Shown here: positions 52,868-64,000 of the stretch, piece by piece
Layout of the letters: each line of letters begins with the position of its first letter
How positions within the stretch are numbered: position 1 is the first letter of the stretch
DNA from: Strigamia acuminata
Lineage: Eukaryota > Arthropoda > Chilopoda > Geophilomorpha > Linotaeniidae
DNA: 64,000 nucleotides
Assembly (NCBI GenBank): GCA_949358305.1
Contig: OX442315.1
Span: forward strand, 30,654,427-30,718,426
Direction: 5' to 3'
The notes under the pieces: model-generated
What the model saw: only the letters and a program-made list of their open reading frames with translations
Database searches by the model: none
Told to the model about the DNA's origin: nothing
Position numbers and translations under genes: made by a program

Positions 52868-54679
52868 TTAATTGTCAGTTTGGACATCTGGTGTTGAAGA
52901 ATCTAGAAATGCTGGGTTATTTTCGGGATTATTTGGTTGTTGTGCTTGCAATGGAAGAATTAACGGAGGTTTCGGTGAAGTAAAAGGGGCTGGATTGACT
53001 AGTGAATATGGATCACATTCGCTGTAGGGTTGAAGGTAAATTGCAGGGTTTTGGGGTTTTATTGTAGGATTCGATTGTGTCGGTGGAGGATAGAACAGAG
53101 TTTGGAAATGAACTGGTAGAACAGAATTTGATGACGTCGGAATATGCATCGGTGACTGTTGATGTGGCAGGTAGGTTGGGTACGGTGGCTGCAGATTATT
53201 TCCATCCAAGGTCGGAAGTTGTGAGTTTTGATACGGTTGCATGATTTCCGGTGGATTTGTTGTTATTTCCACCTGCGGGTTTGAATTTTTTTTAAACATT
53301 ACACTAGGGGGCTTCACTGCATTTAATTGTTACGTATTTTGGACAGTTATAGCATAATATATTTGGCTGAATACATTAGTATTTTGGCCGAATAACCGAA
53401 AACAAACCGAATATTAACCTGAATTGTATTAAGATTGTTAATCTGCTGTTTGAAAGAGGTCACAACAACGAAGAAGAATGACTGAAATTTGAAACTGATT
53501 ATTCCATTTGAATGTATAATTGGAATATATATATATTATTACCATGAGAAAGATGGCCAAAAACATACAAATCTGTTCTGAGATTAAAAGTATCTATAAT
53601 TTCAAAAGTTCAGATAGTTAGTGTAATTGAATCGATCGAGACATCTCAAACTTAGTGGGAAAAGGTTTGCAATGAGATTCATTATACAGTAATGCCTCAC
53701 TAGAGCATTTAATCTCACATGAGAAACGTATCCATCAAATTTAAGATATCACTGTTATTAACTTGTTAATCATTTTTTACTTGGGTAAGGAAACCGAAAA
53801 CGATCACGCCAAACGTGAAAAATAATATGGCGAATCCAGCTGTCAGAAGCCACGGCCATGTAAAATAACTGTTTTTCTTTAATTAAAAAGTAAGAATATT
53901 ATACATACTGTGTGAGTATACAAATAAGATTTCTGCAATGCAAAGTGAAAAGTCAAGCGTGTTGTATTGTGGCAACTATTAAATTTATTACTATTAATTG
54001 ATTTCCTGCTTTTATTAATTCACAAGTTGAGTGCAATGTATAAGATAAAACGAAACACTTACTGTTTGGACACTCAGTAAAAGGCTAATGGACGTCAGAA
54101 AAAAGAACACAGAGAAGATTACGTATGATGCTCCTATCTCGTATTGTACTAATAATTCAAATATACAATAATATATACACTTTTGTATAATTTATTCGGA
54201 ATATGATAATCTGAAGGGTGAACATTGACAATTCATTTTTGAATGAACCACTTTTAACTGGGCAGAATACAGAAACGATGGATAATTATAAGTTCTTATC
54301 CATCATTCATCGCTATAAAAAATATATACATGCACGCTAAAATGCGATAAAATAAATTGAGATACGGCATATTGATCTTTAGGAAGCTAGCAGGTGTTCT
54401 TTAACTTATTTGTTGAATGACTAAACTAAATTAAATTTGAAAGACCTACATGTTCGCTCCATGTTGAAAGTAGGATCATAGTTTGATCGCAACATCATTC
54501 GCCACATCCCTATTACAAACATTAGACACGATAAAAACTGAAACGGAACAAAAGTTCGTTTATATTTTTATTTTGTTAAAACATATATATCGAAGTGTAC
54601 TTACTATTGTAAAAAGTCCAGCTACTCGAGCTCCTGCGGCTAGTTCAAATTTTAAAAAAAATGAATTCACACACGGCAT
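52868..54679 (-). CDS. Array gene E: four-TM protein with Pro-rich tail
   Basis: Exons: 54679-54605, 54537-54450, 54148-54063, 53876-53781, 53593-53543, 53481-53419 and about 53272-52868, giving about 287 residues. The start reads MPCVNSFFLKFELAAGARVA. Exon 3 (ASYVIFSVFFLTSISLLLSV), exon 4 (FTWPWLL) and exons 5-6 (QICMFLAIFLM, FFFVVVTSF) give TM2-TM4. The 134-residue tail resembles those of A and B (YPPPTQSNPTIKPQNPAIY) but lacks a clear PPxY. Exon 6 uses a weaker donor, GTTAAT. It is the one undisturbed member of the C/D/E subgroup, with no inserted elements. Confidence 0.72.
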
Positions 54680-54780
54680 TGCGAATGCAGCAGTGCACTT
54701 GAAGTATGTGAAGAGAGTAAAAATATTTTTTTTTGTTTTTTAATCTTGATATACTATAAAAATACAAAATAAACTCAATA

Positions 54781-54806
54781 ATGTCATGGCAACAGCCTGC
54801 GTGCAG
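54781..54806 (-). promoter_or_regulatory. Conserved array promoter box, gene E
   Basis: ATGTCATGGCAACAGCC then TGCGTGCAG, about 100 bp upstream of the gene E start codon. Here the core reads CATGGCAAC, close to half of an RFX X-box. Confidence 0.45.
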
Positions 54807-55298
54807 AAATGACATTATTTTTATTACTTGTTATACACATGAAAGAGTGTGGATTAGGAATACAAGAGTGCTATTAATAAAATGATTAATTATCAAAATC
54901 AGTAAATTACAACATAAATTAATTGTTATCGTGTGTTGGTTTTTTCCGTTCGCGATAAGTGCATTCGAACTTTGTTTTTGCTGTTTCAGTGTTTAGGTTT
55001 GTTTGGTAGTTGCATTTTTGTGGGCCAATTTCATCATCAAATAAACAAAAAACAAAAATATTTTTCTAGGCTTTTCTAACGGAATTTCACACAACATCTT
55101 TAATTACCAGTATATTTGAAACTTTATTCAGGCTTTTAATATACATAACAAAATATATTATTAAATATTTTTTTTTTTTATATTTTGACAACACTCTTCC
55201 AAAAAAGACAAACCACTGTTTGTCAAATTATATGAACAATAATTACAGCTTGGTTTTTTATATTCAAATTGCACTTAAGGATCTTTCAACCGTAACCT
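54807..55298. other. Spacer between genes E and F
   Basis: AT-rich spacer. No gene or recognisable element is seen. Confidence 0.5.
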
Positions 55299-57722
55299 TT
55301 AATGAGTTTCACTTGGCTGAGTTGATGCAGTAATATGTGGAGGAGTGGGTCCGTCATTCTGATGATTTTCATAAGGCGGGGGACTTTGGGAATATGATGG
55401 TGGATACATTGAACAGGCTGAATATGGTGGAGGCATATCTCCGATGTCAGTTTTATATGCCGGTGCGTATTGCTGAGCACCCATGACGGTGTTTGGTTGT
55501 ATTAAAGTATCCTGCAATGAAAGACAAACGATCTGTTGGCCGCAATTCCAAACTGCTAAAAGATATAAATAAACGAAGGATTACCTCATTCGAAGCTGCT
55601 TCCGTGAGCAGTTGTTTATAGGAATATACAATAAGAAAGAAGTACGTCTGAAATTTTGTTTGAATTTGCTTAGATTGCTTATTAGTGTGGTCAAAAAATA
55701 TCGAATTATATTGTCCGTATTAAGAATTTGACGTTAGATTAATGTAATAAATGGTAAATCGCCAATCAGACATGTTTTTTAAACACTTTTTTTGTTATTT
55801 GCTTAATTTTCCCAGTCAAATCAGCTAGCTTTGTTGGTTAGAGAGTTACAACTTCAAAAACAATGTTGAAACAATGCTATAACAACAAAGCATGCGCTAC
55901 TTCCTACACTAATTCATCAAATTCTTAATAAACATAAAACAATCTCGAAATAATTTCGAAAAAGTTTGATAGGATCACATTGATTGTCCAGTCTGTATGT
56001 AAATATTGTTATTACCGCAATAAACAATAGAATTGCTCCAATTATAGGTTCTTCGGCGTACAGCATCTATTATTTAATAGGAGATGAAAGTTTAAAGATT
56101 TCTTTAAACGTGAATCTCGTTTGTTACTTGTTTAACTATCCCATTGTAAATATAGCGATAAAGGAAATATCCAGTTGCTAAGCCATCAGTCACTAGCCAT
56201 GGCCACATGTATCGTGGGTTTTCCTGCAAGTTTGTACAGAACATACAAAATAAGTGAACAAAAAAACTAACTTATAATTTAATGTTGGTTATTGAAGCCT
56301 AAAGTGACTTTACTGACTCGAGACAAATCACCAAACAACTTGTATTGTATTAATCATGTCATGCAGCAAGTAACTAAAGTCAGTTAAATCATTTTTGGCT
56401 TCAAACACTTACTTTGGAAATGCCTCGTAGAAGGCAGACAGATGAAGCAAGCAAGAGCACAGCACTTAATAAGTATGAAACACCCATTTCGATAGAAACT
56501 AGAATAAATACACAAAAACAAAAACAACATTAAAATTTAATTTTTTATACTATTGTAGTAGCAAAACAAATTCCGACTCCATTTCCTTTCGGGAAACTAT
56601 TCAAGTAACGTATGGCGATTGAAACCTAATGAAACCACAGTGAAGCCTTTTTGCTTTTAGTATGATAATGAACTATAGAATAAACTAATTAATTAACTAT
56701 ATAGGTAACACTATATTTTGATTTTTAGCTTTTGTAGTTCATTATCATACTAAAAGCAAAAAGGCTTCACTGTGCTGCATTTGGCAACTATGTCGTCCAT
56801 GGTGATAAATGCAATCAATCCATTGTTACTCAGAATGGAATAATTGGCCATTAAGAGCCAAAGTGAAACCCCACAGTGCTTTTCTTTTCACACAATTAAT
56901 TGCGTCGTTAAGATTTCATTTTAAAACATTTCAAAACTGAATTTTTATTCCCTTTTTACGGTTGATTAAGTGTGGATCAGATCCTTAAAAACTGATCAGA
57001 TCCAAAACTAATTCACAAAAATTCCTCAAAACCATCCCAATTAAAATAAAATAATAACTTTTATAAGTACGCCATAAATCCTTTCAATTTCAAGACTTAT
57101 TTAACTCGAGTAACGCGAAGTCAAAACTTCTATTTTTTTTGTTAATTAATGACTCACAACTTGAAAAAATATTTAAGATTTGTGTTTTTCCTTTACATAG
57201 TTTCAGTTCCAATAAATTTCCAGGTTATTTTTGAAAATACAATGGGGAATGAATAGAAAATGAGTCTTTCGAGCCACCGTAGGAAATCCTTTAATTGCCC
57301 AGATGGCTTACTGTAACATCGCAGTTAAAAGCGCCAGTCTTGGGGATTACTCCCATTTGATAAAATTTTTAGAAACTCTCTTAAAGTCTTATACCCACAT
57401 TTTCGATAACTGTCATACATTTCAGAAACTTTGTATTCTTGTTCATCGTTTCCATTATTAACATAAACACTGTTTTGTCTATGTCTCTGTAACAATTTCT
57501 CCTCGTCATCGTTAAAATCGCCGAGAGCTTTCAAATATAAATATCCTTCCGCAGCTAATGGAAACGACACCAACTGAAATAAAAATATAAACGTTTGATA
57601 ACGTTAATTTAAAAAACTTTGAGGCGGCCGTCCGAGTGTGATGAACTTACCAGAGTATAAGCAGCCGCTGCTCGAGCACCCGTCGCCAACTCGAGTCCAA
57701 AAAATGACTTCAAATGAGGCAT
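55299..57722 (-). CDS. Array gene F: four-TM protein with PPxY tail
   Basis: Exons: 57722-57651, 57573-57399, 56498-56413, 56223-56128, 56066-56016, 55647-55585 and 55511-55299, giving 251 residues. Exons 3-6 have the same lengths as in genes A-E (86, 96, 51, 63 bp). The start is MPHLKSFFGLELATGARAAA. Exon 2 is long (175 bp) and encodes a charged loop after TM1. Exon 4 carries the family WPW motif (RYMWPWLV). The 70-residue tail has PPPY twice and PPSY once, typical ligands of WW domains in NEDD4-family ubiquitin ligases, so endolysosomal sorting by that route is likely if the family inference is right. Intron 2 contains a perfect 40-bp inverted repeat. It is more diverged from A-E than they are from each other. 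Confidence 0.72.
56636..56774. repeat. Perfect 40-bp inverted repeat (hairpin) in gene F intron 2
   Basis: The 40 bases 56636-56675 (CACAGTGAAGCC...) are the exact reverse complement of 56735-56774 (...GGCTTCACTGTG), with a 59-base AT-rich spacer. No target duplication is evident. It is either a very young hairpin MITE or a long-hairpin RNA locus. Confidence 0.85.
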
Positions 57723-59184
57723 TACATGAATTTTTTCCGTGGACCCAAATGGAGCTGTTAGGATTAAATCCGCACCAAAAGACTAAATGAAATCTGAGTT
57801 TATCGTCGGCGAAACGGAACCAACATGTAATGACGTAATTCGTCTACGGTAGACCATATGTGCTTCCTAATAGACATAAAATCGAACTGATATGAAATTG
57901 CAGCTCACAGCAAGTGCAAAATTCCAAGAGTTAACATTAAATATAAACTTAATAGTTTGTTTATCGCTATAAACACATACAATTGTGTATTTAATGCTTT
58001 AAAATTTTATAAGTATTCTCAGATAGCGATTTATTTTATCAAATGATTTTTATTCATTTTTTAAATCTAGAAATGTGAAAAACATAATATCAACAACATT
58101 TTCGCCATAGCTTTTTCAGCCTGGAAACACAGATGGCACAATAGCTGTTAATTGGGAGTGTAGATTAGAGCAGAGTTGCTCAATGTGTAATTTATTTGTA
58201 TACCGTACGGTATATAATTGCACATGAGATACGGAATGTAGCAAGGGGTAGGACAATCAGAATCTGCGTGTCAGAGATTCGAATCTTTCATAGGATTCGG
58301 ATGGGATTCGGATGGGATTCGGATGGGATTTGGAAAGATTTAGATGATTATTTTAATAAAAAAAGTCGAAAATATTTTAACTTTTGTCCAATTTTCGACA
58401 AAAAAATTCAAAATTTTTATAAAATGTAAAGATTCGAGATTCGGGGATTCGGGGATTCGGAACGGGATTCGGTTGAATGTCGTACCCCTTTGGAATGTAG
58501 TTTATTTTATGTACAATTATTTTTTGCCATCTAGAAAATAAAAATGTATAATTTTTAGTGAATTTGTGGTCTTTGTGTAGATGTTGAAAATCATTTTCTT
58601 TCAACAAATGACAAACGAAGTAAATTTTGTTTTCTTGGTTTACATAGTGCAATGCTTTAAAATACAAAATAATGATAAGAGTTTCATTTATAAAATATGA
58701 ACAATGTACCCCATTAAAAAATACATATTAGCGATTTTCGGTTATTGTCATACAATTACCGTATGGCATTTTTTAAAATTTGGAAGAATTGAAATTTTTA
58801 AATGCACACATCCAACCGCCATGTTGGAAGATGTAATGCATCGAGATATCGTCAACTGAAGGCCACAGTGCGCAACACTTATGCACTTATAATAACAACA
58901 ATTACATTTTACTAAATGTAACACGCTAGTTTAAATATAAATCTAGAATTTGCATAAAAATTCCAAAAGTGAAATAAGATTATAAAAAATACATATATGC
59001 AGTATAAATTATAGAAGGCAATATTATTGGTTTTCCCTTTTTCAACTCTTCCCTAATTGTAAATCACACTGTCAAACGAGATCTTAAAAATAATTTCAAA
59101 TACATAAGTACGGGCAATATTTCTACACAAAAACTATCGCATTTCATTCATTTTAGATTCGATTTTATGTTGAATTGTGTGAAT
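57723..59184. other. Spacer between genes F and G
   Basis: Promoter side of gene F, AT-rich sequence, and a GATTCGG-type minisatellite at 58290-58476. Short open frames here have no family features. Confidence 0.5.
58290..58476. repeat. GGATTCGG minisatellite clusters
   Basis: About four direct units of GGATTCGGATG at 58293-58330 and a second cluster of GGGATTCGG units at about 58431-58476, separated by AT-rich sequence. There is no spacer structure that would suggest anything beyond a minisatellite. Confidence 0.7.
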
Positions 59185-60618
59185 TTATGTGAAATTTGCT
59201 GGTGGAGCCGAAGCAGTGAATTCAGTAGTTGTAGTTGGAGGATACGCAGGATATGGAGAGTATCCTCCGTACTGAGGTGTAAATTGGTTTGGTTTTTGCG
59301 AATATGGCAAAGGATGTTCAGGATTTGGTTGATACGCTGGTGGTGGAGCATTCGATGGTGAGTAAGTGGGGTAAGGTGGAGGCAGATCTTTGGCGTATGT
59401 TGTAGTCGGCACCGGTGTGTACTGAGTTTGTAGGACAATGGGCGATTGATTTATTGCCTAGAAAAAATGTAATTTAGTTATATAATTAAAAAAAAAATAT
59501 TTTTTTTTACCCGTTCAAAAGCGGCAACAATTTGATCCACACATTGTTGTTTAAATGAATACACTACTATGTAAAAGTACAACTGAAACATACAACGTCC
59601 ATGTATAATTATACGTTTAAAAATACTTTTGTTTTGATATTACCATAATGATGAGTAAAACTAAGCCAACACTGGGTTCCCAAATTGGTAATACCTGTAA
59701 TTCAACAAAGTTTTTGAGTTTGTTATCAATTTTAAAGTACACCTCATACTTACTGGATCAATAAAACCATGATAAACAATTCGAACTAGCAAATATCCAG
59801 TTCCTAATCCAACCACTATTATCCATGGCCAGATGTACCGAGGATTTTTCTATAAATAATATAAATAAACGTGAGATAATACATACAAAGAATGTCTAAA
59901 ACTGAGTGATACGTACAGATGAAGCACCAAAACACAGGAAGATGGACATCATGAAGAACAACACAGCAAACGCTATGTACGAGCCACCGATTTGAAGAAT
60001 AACTAATATTTGAATATAAAGTATAAATAAATTCAATTTTTAATTGCATAATTAAGAAATATAAACTAAGTAAATAAACAGATGCTGAAGTAGTTTTTGA
60101 ATTTTATCTTTTAAACATGTTGATATGAATTTTGAGTTTCACTTTAAAACATCGACAATAATAAATACAAAACTGAATGGAATAATTATCGCCGATTTTT
60201 GCGTACATTTTCTTTCCCTTTCGTATATTTCATCCTTCACGTAAGCGCCGAACATATGACTGTATTTATCTATTCGTCCTCTTGAACTATCTTCATCGTT
60301 GATTGCCTTGAAATGTAAATAACCCACTCCGACCATCGGAAATGCCAACAACTGTAATTTATGAGAAAAGGTCAAAGGATTAATGCATACAAGGAATATA
60401 CCTTTTTGACAGGTCATGTAAAATAAAAGGGTTGTATAAACGAACTTATTCTGAGGGGAACCCCGGAATCAACAACAGGTTCCTTATTCGTGATTATGGA
60501 AATATGTAAAATGTATAGGACCTGGGCAAGTCTGATTTACACTTACAACTGTGTACGCAGCAGCTACTCGAGCTCCCGTGGCCAATTCAGTGCCGAAAAA
60601 TGAATTTAGGCACGGCAT
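59185..60618 (-). CDS. Array gene G: four-TM protein with PPxY tail
   Basis: Exons: 60618-60547, 60351-60207, 60002-59917, 59849-59754, 59694-59644, 59582-59511 and 59457-59185, giving 264 residues. The start is MPCLNSFFGTELATGARVAA. TM2 is in exon 3 (YIAFAVLFFMMSIFLCF), TM3 in exon 4 after RYIWPWI, and TM4 in exons 5-6 (SVGLVLLIIM, FYIVVYSF). Exon 6 is 72 bp, three codons longer than in other members. The tail has PPPY and PPAY plus further Pro/Tyr repeats. With gene F it is the more diverged, probably older, end of the array. No inserted repeats are seen in its introns. Confidence 0.73.
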
Positions 60619-61205
60619 TTTGCCAATTGAATCAATCAATCAATTGATTGAATAAATGAGATGGGACCGAATCACGTCTACCGCCTACCGTTGTTGTGAC
60701 ACACTACAGTAATGCCAATTGGGTGGCGCAGACGTCAAAACAACCATAGATTTCGAGTGGATTAAGCTTATACGGGAACAAAAAAAAGGAAAAAGTGGAC
60801 AATCTCTTATAATTCATACAAAAAGAATAAAACTTTAAATTAAAAATAAATAAATAAATAAATAATTCGTTTATTCTACATTAAAATATTTTGTTTATTA
60901 TTCTAAAGCGCTACAAATAGTTTCGATTTTTATTTTATAAAATATGTTAGTGCTAATGCAAGCTAAAAATTGTTGGATTTTAAAATATGTTCTTTTTGGT
61001 ACCCCATTTATGACATAACATGTCCCGTCGTTATAGATTACAGATTTGCTTCCATACACAGGAACCAATCGGAACTCACCAAAAACTTACGTATCTAAAA
61101 TTAGACGATCGTCTAACCGGTCGCTTCTTCTTCGTTTTACACTCGGCCGGTAGTTCTATATTTCAAATATAATTTGAAAACATAATTTCATCTACTGCTT
61201 AGAGA
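60619..61205. other. Divergent spacer between gene G and DHX16
   Basis: Shared 5' region of two divergently transcribed genes (588 bp). It contains (AAAT)n near 60845-60865, and no further motif that I can support. Confidence 0.5.

Positions 61206-64000
<2,795 letters not shown>

Noticed and set aside
58290-58476. Repeat clusters as a CRISPR-like array
   Set aside because: The units are directly adjacent with no unique spacers, and the genome is eukaryotic.

Overview
This is an arthropod nuclear genome window: AT-rich, with GT-AG introns mostly of 50-90 bp. It carries the arthropod nuclear receptor HR4, conserved single-copy eukaryotic genes (GTF3C5, SSNA1, DHX16) and a short (TTAGG)n tract, the arthropod telomere unit. 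The exact lineage cannot be fixed from the sequence. All exon models were spliced by hand and checked for reading phase and, for the conserved genes, family resemblance.

Layout. 1-5345: non-coding 5' flank or 5' intron of HR4, with GC-richer islands full of nuclear-receptor half-sites in an AT-rich background. 5351-10483 (+): HR4/NR6A-type receptor in five coding exons. 10484-17263: non-coding. 17264-19343 (+): GTF3C5, eight exons. 19379-19842 (-): SSNA1, tail-to-tail with GTF3C5. 20236-21008: tandem duplicate of the GTF3C5 3' end (dead) plus SSNA1 (open), with TTAGG repeats at the junction. 21233-22684 (+): unknown coiled-coil gene with 33-bp hendecad repeats.

23210-60618 (-): a tandem array of seven paralogous genes (A-G). 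Each has seven coding exons with the same phases and encodes a four-helix membrane protein with a proline/tyrosine-rich C-terminal tail. I do not recognise the family with certainty; the architecture is LAPTM/DUF4728-like. Exons 1-6 stay open in every copy, while the tail exon differs greatly and is truncated in C and D. Two young LTR retrotransposons sit in array introns: a 4.8-kb Ty3/gypsy element in intron 5 of gene B (5-bp target duplication) and an 11.8-kb Ty3/gypsy element in intron 6 of gene D (4-bp target duplication). In both, the two LTRs look identical by eye.

The larger element is the most unusual object here. Its gag and pol are joined by a textbook -1 frameshift signal (slippery heptamer, 6-nt spacer, 10-bp stem). 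After pol comes a third, intron-containing reading frame of 946 codons without the signal peptide or membrane helix expected of an envelope protein.

61206-64000 (+): 5' part of DHX16 (spliceosomal Prp2-type DEAH helicase), running off the window, with a 551-bp Stowaway-like MITE in one intron.
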